Assembly: GCA_900548485.1 (NCBI GenBank)
Contig: URKL01000033.1
Span: 1-11,241, forward strand
Source of the DNA: an uncultured Succinatimonas sp.
GTDB lineage: Bacteria > Pseudomonadota > Gammaproteobacteria > Enterobacterales > Succinivibrionaceae
Direction of reading: 5' to 3'
DNA length: 11,241 bases
The translations under genes and the position numbers were made by a program. This document shows positions 1 to 6,832 of the stretch, piece after piece. The first letter of the stretch is position 1. Every line of letters starts with the position of its first letter. The notes beneath the pieces were generated by a model, which saw only the letters and a list, made by a program, of their open reading frames with translations, had not been told where the DNA came from and did not search any database.

Positions 1-341
1 TAGCTTGCCCTCCTTTATACCGTTTAGATTGTGGCAAATTTAAGGAGTATGCTTTAGACGATACAGAGCTTGCTCAAAAACAAAGTAAATTTATGCGCAA
101 AGGTTTTAAACGTGAAAATATTAAAATTCAGCGTTTCAAAGGTCTAGGTGAGATGAATCCTGAACAATTGCGTGAAACAACTTTAGCTCCTAAATCTAGG
201 CGTTTGATGCAATTAACTTTAGATTCTGATTTTGAAGATGAAACTTTTGCTCTTTTAGATATGCTTTTATCTAAAAAGAGAGCCTCAGACCGCCGTCAGT
301 GGCTAGAAAATAATGGTGATAAAGCAGAGTTTTTAGACTAA
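1..341 (+). CDS. parE: DNA topoisomerase IV subunit B, C-terminal fragment (5' end outside window)
   Basis: This is the last 112 codons of the ATPase/TOPRIM subunit of topoisomerase IV, the type II enzyme that decatenates daughter chromosomes with ParC. The frame is open from base 3 through the left edge, so the true start lies outside the window and the Met at 93 is internal. Visible are PPLYRLDCGK near the start, then RFKGLGEMNPEQLRETTL, the conserved block at the end of the TOPRIM region of GyrB/ParE proteins. The tail DMLLSKKRASDRRQWLENNGD matches the ParE ending as I know it from E. coli (DMLLAKKRSEDRRNWL) rather than the GyrB ending. The short spacing between PPLYR and RFKGLGEMN also fits ParE, because enterobacterial GyrB carries a large insertion there. 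The family assignment is firm; parE over gyrB is well supported. Confidence 0.93.
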   Translation, partial: ACPPLYRLDCGKFKEYALDDTELAQKQSKFMRKGFKRENIKIQRFKGLGEMNPEQLRETTLAPKSRRLMQLTLDSDFEDETFALLDMLLSKKRASDRRQWLENNGDKAEFLD

Positions 342-470
342 TTATATATAAGAATTTGACACTAAAGAAAAATTACACGTATTCAAAGCCTTGATATTGT
401 GAAGTTATTTAAAAAAACGTTACATCTTTTCTTTATTTAAGAGTTTGTTTATAAGTTGTAAATTTCGTGT

Positions 471-501
471 AAATGCGATTTTCATCGAATTTCCTTTTTT
501 T
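471..501 (+). promoter_or_regulatory. Imperfect dyad upstream of glgP: CRP-like site or weak parE terminator
   Basis: Bases 471-492 form a dyad with arms AAAT-g-CGAT and ATCG-a-ATTT around TTTC, followed by a T7 run (495-501). There are two readings. As DNA, it lines up with the 22-bp CRP consensus, with TGCGA-N6-TCGAA in place of TGTGA-N6-TCACA and AAAT/ATTT flanks matching exactly. Its centre falls about 54 bp upstream of the predicted glgP start of transcription, which is not an ideal CRP position. As RNA, the short stem plus T-run could end parE transcripts, but the stem is weak. I cannot decide between them. Confidence 0.3.
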
Positions 502-528
502 GACGCTGGTTTTATACTGTTATAAAAT
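500..528 (+). promoter_or_regulatory. glgP promoter (sigma-70 type)
   Basis: TTGACG at 500-505 is separated by 17 bp from TAAAAT at 523-528. The same -10 region also reads as an extended element, TG-T-TATAAA, at 519-526. Transcription would begin near 535, giving a leader of about 65 nt before the glgP start at 602. Confidence 0.6.
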
Positions 529-601
529 ACGTATAAGCATCTAAGGCATACAAATTTTAATATAAAGATGTGAGAATTTATAACAATCGAGGATATTTAT
601 A

Positions 602-3148
602 ATGGCAGTTAACAAACAAGCGTCAGGCAAACATTGTCGTAGCGCAAAATGTGCCGTAAAGGGAAATGTTTCTATGCAAGAAAAAAGCTCTCATGCACAG
701 GCCGTAGAAGAGTTCAAGACCGATATTGTTAGACATTTGCGCCGCACCATTGGTACTTCACCTGAAAAAGCCTCTAACTTGGCTTGGTGGCAAGCATTGG
801 TAGCAACTGCTAATGAGAAAATTTTTGAGCATTTGACTGATACTCAGTACACTCATGCACAACAGGATACTCGAGCAGTACATTATTTATCAGCTGAATT
901 TTTGATGGGTCGTTTAACTATCAATAACCTCTGCAATTTAGAGAAATATGATCTCGCAAGAGAGGCTTTTAAAGAGTTAGGCCTAGATATTGATGAAATT
1001 TGCCAAGAAGAGCCGGATATGGCTTTAGGCAATGGTGGTTTAGGTCGTTTAGCTGCTTGCTATATGGATTCCTTAGCAACTTTAAATTATCCATGTGTAG
1101 GCTATGGTTTACATTATGAAAATGGCTTATTCCGTCAAGAAATTCGTGGTGGCAAACAGGTAGAGCGTCCAGATAGTTGGCGTGAATATGGTTGTCCTTG
1201 GGAGGTTTGCCGCCCTGAGTCTTTACAGAATATTCCTTTAGGTGGTTATGTTGAGCATCAGCAAACTCCAGATGGTTCTACTCAGGCTGTATGGCATCCT
1301 AATCGTACTATTAAAGGAGTACCTTGGGATATTCCTGTAGTTGGTTTCCGTGATTCTTCTGTAGCTATTTTACGTCTGTGGGAATCTCGTCCTACAGAGT
1401 CATTTAACTGGGACGTATTTAACGCTGGTGGTTATATTGATGCTCAGGAAGAGAAATCTGAGGCTGAGACCATTTCTAAGGTTTTATATCCTAATGACTC
1501 TACTGATGCTGGTAAGAAATTACGTTTAACTCAGCAGTATTTCTTCTCCGCATGTTCCTTACGTGATATTTTGCGTCGTTATAATCGAACTCATCACCAT
1601 GATTATAAAGATTTTGCAAACAAGATCGTTATTCAGCTTAATGATACCCATCCGGCTATTGCTGTTGCAGAACTTATGCGTTTACTCATTGATGAGGAAG
1701 GTTTAAGTTTTGATGATGCTTGGAATATTGTCTCTAAGACCTTCAATTATACTAACCATACTTTATTGCCTGAAGCATTAGAGAAATGGCCGGTATGGAT
1801 CTTTGAGGAATTATTACCACGTCATTTAGAAATTATCTACGATATTAACTATCGTTTCTTAAATGGTCCTGTACAGGATTTGTGGCCTGATAATAATGAG
1901 ATTAAGGCAAAGCTTTCTATCATTGAAGAGGGTCCAGTACGTAAAGTACGTATGGCTAATTTATGTGTAATTGCTTCTCGCCGTGTTAATGGTGTAGCTG
2001 CAATTCACTCAGACTTAGTTAAGAGTGATCTTTTCCCTGAATATGCCGCCTTATGGCCTGAGAAGTTCTGTAATGTTACTAATGGTGTAACTCCTAGACG
2101 TTGGTTATTAGATTGTAACCCTGGTTTAGCTAAACTCTATACTGAGGTTGCTGGTGATGATTGGCCTTTACACTTAGATAATTGCGAAAAGCTTAAGCCT
2201 TATGCAGATGATCCTAAGATGCAACAGCGCTTTATGCAGATTAAGCATGATAATAAGGTTGCTTTAGCTGCTGAAATTAAACGTCTTGTTGGTGTGGATG
2301 TAAATCCTAACGCCATGTTTGACGTTCAGGTCAAGCGCTTACATGAGTACAAGCGTCAGCACTTGAACTTATTGTATATCATGTCTCTCTATAAGAAATT
2401 ATTAGAGAATCCGGGCATGAAGATTGTACCTCAGGTATTTATCTTTGGTGCTAAAGCAGCTCCATCATATACTTTGGCAAAAGACATTATTTATGCTATT
2501 AACGCTGTTGGTAATCGTATCAATAATGATGTACGTATTGGTGGTCAGCTTAAAGTAGTCTTTATGCCTAACTATCGTGTAAGTTTAGCTGAAAAGATTA
2601 TTCCGGCAGCTGATATTTCTGAGCAAATCTCTACAGCAGGTTATGAAGCCTCTGGTACCTCTAATATGAAGTTCTCTATCAATGGTGCTTTAACTTTAGG
2701 CACAATGGACGGAGCTAATATTGAGATCGTTGAGAAGGCTGGTATTGATAATAACTTTATCTTTGGCTTAAGCGTAGATGAGGTTAAGTCTTTAAAGAGC
2801 CGTGGTTATAATCCTTGGGATTTCTACAATTCAAATCCTGAATTAAAGAGCATTTTAGATTGGCTTGATACCGATTACTTCACTCCAGGTGAACCTGGTG
2901 TCTTGTCATCTATTAAGCGTTCTTTACTTGATCAAGGCGATCCTTTCTTGGTATTAGCTGATTTCGTCTCATATCAAGATGCTCATGTTAGAGCAGAGAA
3001 GATGTATGCTGATAAAGCTCGTTGGGCTAAAGCAGCTATCATCAATTCCGCTTCAATGGGTAAATTCAGTTCTGATCGTTCTATCAAAGATTATGTTGAT
3101 AATATTTGGAATCTTCAGGATTGCAAGATCCCGGTAAGTGAAGAGTAG
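602..3148 (+). CDS. glgP: Glycogen/maltodextrin phosphorylase (GT35)
   Basis: Cytoplasmic pyridoxal-phosphate enzyme that releases glucose 1-phosphate from alpha-1,4-glucans by phosphorolysis. The protein is 848 residues and collinear with E. coli MalP/GlgP. Visible blocks include SAEFLMGRL, ALGNGGLGRLAACYMDS, VLYPNDS, VIQLNDTHPAIA, VTNGVTPRRW, KRLHEYKRQHLN and the cofactor site EASGTSNMKFSING, whose Lys690 should form the Schiff base with PLP. The usual Leu/Met before that Asn is Ile here. The start at 602 follows CGAGGA with 8-nt spacing. An internal ATG at 674 also has a good site (AAAGGGA, 9 nt) and would remove a 24-residue leader rich in Lys, Arg and Cys that lies outside the normal family core. 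It sits alone behind its own promoter, not in a glg operon. Whether glycogen or maltodextrin is the main substrate cannot be told from sequence. Confidence 0.95.
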   Translation: MAVNKQASGKHCRSAKCAVKGNVSMQEKSSHAQAVEEFKTDIVRHLRRTIGTSPEKASNLAWWQALVATANEKIFEHLTDTQYTHAQQDTRAVHYLSAEFLMGRLTINNLCNLEKYDLAREAFKELGLDIDEICQEEPDMALGNGGLGRLAACYMDSLATLNYPCVGYGLHYENGLFRQEIRGGKQVERPDSWREYGCPWEVCRPESLQNIPLGGYVEHQQTPDGSTQAVWHPNRTIKGVPWDIPVVGFRDSSVAILRLWESRPTESFNWDVFNAGGYIDAQEEKSEAETISKVLYPNDSTDAGKKLRLTQQYFFSACSLRDILRRYNRTHHHDYKDFANKIVIQLNDTHPAIAVAELMRLLIDEEGLSFDDAWNIVSKTFNYTNHTLLPEALEKWPVWIFEELLPRHLEIIYDINYRFLNGPVQDLWPDNNEIKAKLSIIEEGPVRKVRMANLCVIASRRVNGVAAIHSDLVKSDLFPEYAALWPEKFCNVTNGVTPRRWLLDCNPGLAKLYTEVAGDDWPLHLDNCEKLKPYADDPKMQQRFMQIKHDNKVALAAEIKRLVGVDVNPNAMFDVQVKRLHEYKRQHLNLLYIMSLYKKLLENPGMKIVPQVFIFGAKAAPSYTLAKDIIYAINAVGNRINNDVRIGGQLKVVFMPNYRVSLAEKIIPAADISEQISTAGYEASGTSNMKFSINGALTLGTMDGANIEIVEKAGIDNNFIFGLSVDEVKSLKSRGYNPWDFYNSNPELKSILDWLDTDYFTPGEPGVLSSIKRSLLDQGDPFLVLADFVSYQDAHVRAEKMYADKARWAKAAIINSASMGKFSSDRSIKDYVDNIWNLQDCKIPVSEE

Positions 3149-3163
3149 TCTTATTTAAGAAAA

Positions 3164-3211
3164 AGGGAGCAAATTGACATGCTCCCTGTAAATTGGTTGG
3201 TTTCAATTTAC
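3164..3211 (+). other. Two abutting perfect stem-loops downstream of glgP
   Basis: Hairpin 1 has arms AGGGAGCA (3164-3171) and TGCTCCCT (3180-3187) with an 8-nt loop. Hairpin 2 begins at the next base, with arms GTAAATTG (3188-3195) and CAATTTAC (3204-3211) and an 8-nt loop. Neither has a clear U-run after it, so they are unlikely to be simple intrinsic terminators. They may protect the 3' end of the glgP mRNA. Confidence 0.55.
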
Positions 3212-3220
3212 TGTAACTTT

Positions 3221-3276
3221 AAGGCTGAAGACCTAAAATACAAAGGTATTCAGCCTTTAATTTGTGGTATTTTTAT
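3221..3276 (+). terminator. Probable glgP terminator hairpin
   Basis: A 14-bp stem with one mismatch: AAGGCTGAAGACCT (3221-3234) pairs with AGGTATTCAGCCTT (3244-3257) around a 9-nt loop. A moderately T-rich stretch follows on the plus strand (TTTGTGGTATTTTTATTTG). It lies between convergent glgP and the rhodanese gene. On the minus strand it is not followed by a T-run, so termination is better supported for glgP. Confidence 0.55.
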
Positions 3277-3295
3277 TTGTTATAGGAACTAAATT

Positions 3296-3676
3296 TTAGG
3301 GCCTGATTGTGCCATAAGGCCAATGTGAAATCCCTCCCATATTTAAGATATAGTTATATCCCAAACGTCTTAATTTTAAAGTCGCATCTAAAGCTCGTTT
3401 TCCTGATAGACAATACACGATAATAGGTTCGTTTCGATTAGGCAGAAGAGAAGATACAACCTCTTCTTTGATAGAATCTACGGGTATATTGATAGCATTG
3501 ATGATATAACCTTGTTTGTATTCATCAACTTCGCGCACATCAACAAGTTTTACTTTACCTGTTTCTAAAAGGATATTTGCAGTAGGATAGTCGATATTAC
3601 TAATACCTGGGTTGATGGTTATGTTTTTAGGACTTGCTTGAATATCTGGCGCAGTTGGCCATAGAGAAGGTATCAT
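3296..3676 (-). CDS. Single-domain rhodanese-like sulfurtransferase
   Basis: A 126-residue protein made almost entirely of one rhodanese domain (about residues 20-122). It shows the VDVRE block (residues 45-49) and the active-site loop C-L-S-G-K-R at 89-94, with Cys89 as the predicted persulfide-carrying nucleophile, inside IIVYCLSGKRAL. The domain ends in GYNYILNMGGISHWPYG. No signal peptide is visible, so a cytoplasmic protein is expected, unlike periplasmic PspE. I chose the ATG at 3676 because GGAG sits 6 nt before it. A TTG four codons upstream would place that Shine-Dalgarno inside the gene. It lies 72 nt downstream of hldE on the same strand with a strong hairpin between. Family members move sulfur or detoxify thiols; the substrate here is unknown. 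Confidence 0.85.
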   Translation of the reverse strand: MIPSLWPTAPDIQASPKNITINPGISNIDYPTANILLETGKVKLVDVREVDEYKQGYIINAINIPVDSIKEEVVSSLLPNRNEPIIVYCLSGKRALDATLKLRRLGYNYILNMGGISHWPYGTIRP

Positions 3677-3701
3677 GTATAACTCCAAATAATTTGGGGT
3701 T

Positions 3702-3737
3702 ATTTTAAAATTATCCTGCTAAGATAGCAGGATAATT
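3702..3737 (-). terminator. Hairpin after hldE (terminator or attenuator)
   Basis: A perfect 12-bp stem, AATTATCCTGCT (3709-3720) with AGCAGGATAATT (3726-3737), around a 5-nt loop. On the minus strand it starts 11 nt after the hldE stop and is followed by only a short T stretch (TTTTAAAATAA). Only 32 nt remain between it and the rhodanese ATG, so it may be a partial terminator allowing read-through. Confidence 0.6.
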
Positions 3738-3748
3738 GCGAAATTTTG

Positions 3749-5182
3749 TTAGGCTTTGATTCTATTAACAATGGAGGTAGTAGAAAATCCTGAAACTATA
3801 GGAAGAGTTAATACTTGACCACCATTTGCTAAGACCTCTTTATGTCCAGCAATCTCTTCTATTCTATAATCTCCACCTTTAACTAAAATATCAGGTAGGA
3901 CTTTAGCTATAAGTTGTTGTGGGGTTTCCTCATCAAAGCGTACGACATAATCTACGCAACCTAAAGCAGATAAAACCACCATTCTGCCTTCTTCATTGAC
4001 TATCGGACGAGTTGGGCCTTTGAGAGCTTTGACAGAGCTATCTGAATTGACTGCAACAATGAGAATATCTCCTAATTTTCGAGCTTGTTGCAAATAAGTT
4101 ACATGCCCTTTATGCAGAATATCAAAACAACCATTGGTCATAACAATTTTTCTGCCTTGAGCCTTAAGGGCAGGAACTATTTCAAGTAGGCGCTCATAAC
4201 TTACAACACCTTTTTCTAAGTTGCATTGATGATTGCCTTCTTGTAAAACTTGGCGTAACTCTTCTGTGCTAACAGTTGAAGTTCCTAATTTACCGACCAC
4301 TATACCAGCGGCACGATTGGCAATCTCACAGGCTTCAACTAGATCTGCACCAGCAGCAAGGCTTGCTCCAAGGACACCAATAACAGTATCGCCAGCTCCG
4401 GTGACGTCATATACTTCCTGAGCTCTTGTCGGAAGGTGTACAGCACGCATATTTGGACGAATGAGAGACATTCCATCCTCTGAGCGGGTTACAAGTAAGC
4501 ATTCAAGATCAAAGTCAGCAATTAACTTTAAAGCTTTTTGTTCTAAATCTTGATTATCTTTAACTTTGCCAACAACAGCCTCAAATTCAGACATGTTTGG
4601 CGTAAGCATAGTCGCCCCACGGTAACGATTAAAATCTGTGCCTTTAGGATCGATTAAAATCTTCATATTAAGGGCACGAGCTTTTTGAATTAGCTCTTGT
4701 ATAACATTTAATGATCCTTTGCCATAATCAGAACAGATTAAAACCTTAGTCTCAGGATCGATATTATTAAAAGCTGTAAAAAATTTATCTTTTGGAATAT
4801 CGTTGAGCGGATCTTCAAAATCAAGACGTAATAGTTGTTGATTACGACAGAGAATACGTAATTTAGTGATAGTGGGATGATTTTTAGAGAAAACAAAATT
4901 AGGTTTAATCTTTTTGCTACGTACTAAATTTTCTAATTTTTCTGCGGCCTCATCCTCGCCTACAATACCAATAAGCTCGCAATGTGCCCCTAAAGAGGAA
5001 ATATTTAAAGCCACATTAGCAGCGCCTCCTGCTCGATCTTCTCGGTTTGTAACTCTAACTACAGGAACCGGAGCCTCAGGAGAGATTCGATTTGATTGCC
5101 CCTTCCAGTAGCGATCAAGCATGACATCACCAATTACAGCTACCTTAGCATTATTAAATTGAGGGATATTTAAAGCGCTCAT
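3749..5182 (-). CDS. hldE: Bifunctional heptose 7-phosphate kinase / heptose 1-phosphate adenylyltransferase
   Basis: Cytoplasmic enzyme making ADP-heptose for the LPS inner core: the N-terminal kinase phosphorylates D-glycero-beta-D-manno-heptose 7-phosphate at O1, and the C-terminal domain adds AMP. At 477 residues it equals the length I know for E. coli HldE. The kinase half (about 1-320) is of the PfkB/ribokinase type, with an early [11 protein letters not shown] glycine-rich block and VTGAGDT, in which Asp265 is the expected catalytic base. The transferase half (about 345-477) has [12 protein letters not shown]; His357 and His360 form the nucleotidyltransferase HxGH motif. The start at 5182 follows AGGA at 5 nt. 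It lies 53 nt downstream of kdsD on the same strand, so the two are probably co-transcribed. No truncation or missing motif is seen. Confidence 0.97.
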   Translation of the reverse strand: MSALNIPQFNNAKVAVIGDVMLDRYWKGQSNRISPEAPVPVVRVTNREDRAGGAANVALNISSLGAHCELIGIVGEDEAAEKLENLVRSKKIKPNFVFSKNHPTITKLRILCRNQQLLRLDFEDPLNDIPKDKFFTAFNNIDPETKVLICSDYGKGSLNVIQELIQKARALNMKILIDPKGTDFNRYRGATMLTPNMSEFEAVVGKVKDNQDLEQKALKLIADFDLECLLVTRSEDGMSLIRPNMRAVHLPTRAQEVYDVTGAGDTVIGVLGASLAAGADLVEACEIANRAAGIVVGKLGTSTVSTEELRQVLQEGNHQCNLEKGVVSYERLLEIVPALKAQGRKIVMTNGCFDILHKGHVTYLQQARKLGDILIVAVNSDSSVKALKGPTRPIVNEEGRMVVLSALGCVDYVVRFDEETPQQLIAKVLPDILVKGGDYRIEEIAGHKEVLANGGQVLTLPIVSGFSTTSIVNRIKA

Positions 5183-5235
5183 ATATTTCCTAAAAGCTTG
5201 TAAGATTTATGCTTATTTTAACCTAATTTTTATAA

Positions 5236-6207
5236 TCAAATAATGCCTGCAGCCATGAGATCGTGCAAATTAAATGCACCTAAAGGATGACAAGCCTCAT
5301 CAACAACAATAATGCCATTGATCTTCTTTTGCTGCATCAATACTAAAGCATCAGCTGCAAGAGTTTGTTTATAGGCCAAACCTTTAACCTTTTTAGACAT
5401 AACCTCAGATATAGGTACATCTATAGCAATATTCTTTTCTAATAAGCGACGTAAATCTCCGTCTGTAAAAATGCCTTGTAATATATTAGCCGCATCGACT
5501 ACAGCAACCATGCCAAGGCCCTTTTGCGACATTTCAAGTAAAGCTTCTTTTACAGTACAGTCATCATTTACTTTAGGTAGTTCATTGTTGATATGCATGA
5601 GATCTTCACAGCGAACAAGAAGTTTTCTTCCCAAAGCTCCACCAGGGTGAGAGAGTGCAAAGTCTCTTTCGGTAAAACCACGAGCTTCAATCAAAGCTAC
5701 AGCGAGAGCATCACCAATTGCAAGTTCGGCTGTGGAGCTTGAGGTTGGAGCTAAATTTAAAGGGCAAGCTTCTTTTTTGACATGAGCACTCAATGTAACG
5801 CAAGCAGCTTGTGCTAAGGATGATTGCAAATTACCTGTAATTGCGATGAGAGGAATTTGGCGGCGGATTAAAATTGGAATTAGAATTTTTAATTCTGAAC
5901 CTTCACCTGAATTAGAAATAGCAATTACACAGTCATTTTTGCCTATCATTCCCAAATCACCATGAGCAGCTTCTCCGGCTTGAACAAAAAATGATTGTGT
6001 TCCGGTACTTGCTAAAGTTGAGGCTATCTTGGTAGCAATGTGTCCTGATTTTCCAACACCAGTTAAGATCACCTTACCTTTGGTATTGACGATAATTTCG
6101 CAAGCTTTTGCGAAATTATCATCGATTGTAGGTATCAGATCTAATAAACATTGAGCTTCTTCCTTCAGCACGCGAATGCCTGCTGCAATACATGACTTAG
6201 CAAACAT
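5236..6207 (-). CDS. kdsD: Arabinose 5-phosphate isomerase
   Basis: Converts D-ribulose 5-phosphate to D-arabinose 5-phosphate, the first step towards KDO of the LPS inner core; cytoplasmic. The 323-residue protein has an N-terminal SIS domain (about 35-175) with GVGKSGHI, FVQAGEAAHGDLG, ISNSGEGSE and KEACPLNLAPTSS, followed by two CBS domains (about 200-260 and 270-323). Residues matching the active site known from E. coli KdsD are all present: Lys53, Glu105, Glu146 and His187. The start at 6207 is chosen because TGGAG lies 6 nt before it; an ATG at 6219 would add four residues but has no clear ribosome site. GutQ is a close paralogue with the same activity, but location beside hldE favours kdsD. 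Confidence 0.94.
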   Translation of the reverse strand: MFAKSCIAAGIRVLKEEAQCLLDLIPTIDDNFAKACEIIVNTKGKVILTGVGKSGHIATKIASTLASTGTQSFFVQAGEAAHGDLGMIGKNDCVIAISNSGEGSELKILIPILIRRQIPLIAITGNLQSSLAQAACVTLSAHVKKEACPLNLAPTSSSTAELAIGDALAVALIEARGFTERDFALSHPGGALGRKLLVRCEDLMHINNELPKVNDDCTVKEALLEMSQKGLGMVAVVDAANILQGIFTDGDLRRLLEKNIAIDVPISEVMSKKVKGLAYKQTLAADALVLMQQKKINGIIVVDEACHPLGAFNLHDLMAAGII

Positions 6208-6245
6208 GTATGTCTCCATTTTTATATTTCAAAACAGTAGTGCTG

Positions 6246-6285
6246 ATTCTAGCACAGTCTGTACCGTGCAATTTATGTGCAATTT
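6246..6285 (-). promoter_or_regulatory. kdsD-hldE promoter candidate with tandem repeat
   Basis: On the minus strand an extended -10, TGC-TAGAAT, occupies 6254-6246, about 40 nt before the kdsD start. No good -35 is at 17 bp, as expected for an extended -10 promoter. Just upstream are two direct copies of GTGCAATTT (plus strand 6266-6274 and 6277-6285), one helical turn apart (11 bp). A small dyad GTGCT-N6-AGCAC (6240-6255) overlaps the -10. Confidence 0.45.
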
Positions 6286-6359
6286 GCTAATCTATAATTG
6301 ATAGCAGTCTAAAATCATTATAAGGCTAGATGATTATATATTGCTTATGTAGCAATATT

Positions 6360-6622
6360 TTTGACTTACTCTCATTGCTAAAGCAAGGGGATTTCTACTG
6401 CTAACATTACTATCTAGCTTCCTATACATCAGAAACTTTGGAGGAAATCACAAAGGTCTTAAGCTTATTTTGCTGGTAGTTGTGAAGGTTAACCTATTTC
6501 AATTATTAGGCAATATATAGAACAGCAGAACGTAATAGATTAGAAAAATTTCATTTTTCTAATCATCCCACAACATCCTTAAACTTAAGTACGAGGTTTT
6601 GTATGCCTAAATTTTGATAAAA
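6360..6622 (+). repeat. Inverted repeat copy A (~265 bp, possible IS200/IS605-derived element)
   Basis: This stretch matches the reverse complement of 9140-9409 end to end, at roughly 80% by hand alignment with a few small gaps. Shared landmarks in order: TTTGACTT; the TTGCTAAAGCAAGGGG stem-loop; CAGAAACTTTGGAG; CACAAAGGTCT; GGTAGTTGTG; AGAACAGCAGAAC; a 27-bp palindrome (6538-6564) with arms GATTAGAAAAAT/ATTTTTCTAATC, identical in both copies; AAGTACGAGGTTTTGT; and a TTGATAAAA-type inner end. Copy A has decayed more: its outer stem has a mismatch and a wobble, and its inner CCTCG...CGAGG stem is broken. I found no convincing coding sequence. It fills much of the 625-bp gap between the divergent kdsD and transporter genes. 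Confidence 0.85.
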
Positions 6623-6758
6623 TAAAAGCTTGCTATTGTATAGCACGCAAATTTTTTGGTGCTGTATAATTAAATATCGTATTTAGCAAGAATTTTAGAT
6701 TTGATTATTTTATTTAAAACTTAGCATTTACAAATTCCAAGTTATTAGAAGATTGGAA
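6616..6758 (+). promoter_or_regulatory. Upstream region of the MFS transporter: promoter candidates and two dyads
   Basis: A perfect -10 hexamer TATAAT lies at 6665-6670 but lacks a good -35. It is followed at once by the dyad TAAATA-TCG-TATTTA (6671-6685), placed where an operator would block initiation. A second dyad, TTCCAA-N12-TTGGAA, is at 6735-6758 in the presumed leader. An alternative extended -10, TG-A-TAAAAT, straddles the inner end of repeat copy A (6615-6623). None has experimental weight. Confidence 0.35.
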
Positions 6759-6832
6759 ATTAAAGTAATTGCAATGAATACAATAAATTTATTAAGCACT
6801 AATAATAAAAACCTCCCTAAAGGAGCTTATAT

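Noticed and set aside
4233..5111. Plus-strand open frames antisense to hldE.
   Set aside because: They are low-complexity Ser/Thr/Pro/Ala-rich translations opposite strongly conserved hldE codons, without Shine-Dalgarno sites. They are shadows of the real gene.
6340..6362. Possible terminator ATTGCT-TATGT-AGCAAT followed by ATTTTT just before repeat copy A.
   Set aside because: The stem is only 6 bp and AT-rich, and no plus-strand gene precedes it. Not strong enough to annotate.
6538..6564. KdgR operator within the repeat, because it contains TTTCATT-like sequence near uronate genes.
   Set aside because: The KdgR site is a dyad of TGAAA and TTTCA half-sites separated by a short spacer. This palindrome has a different centre and arms, so the resemblance is only AT-rich coincidence.
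6813..6825. CTCC-CTAAA-GGAG hairpin that could hide the ribosome site of the transporter.
   Set aside because: Only four base pairs; too weak to propose translational control without conservation evidence.
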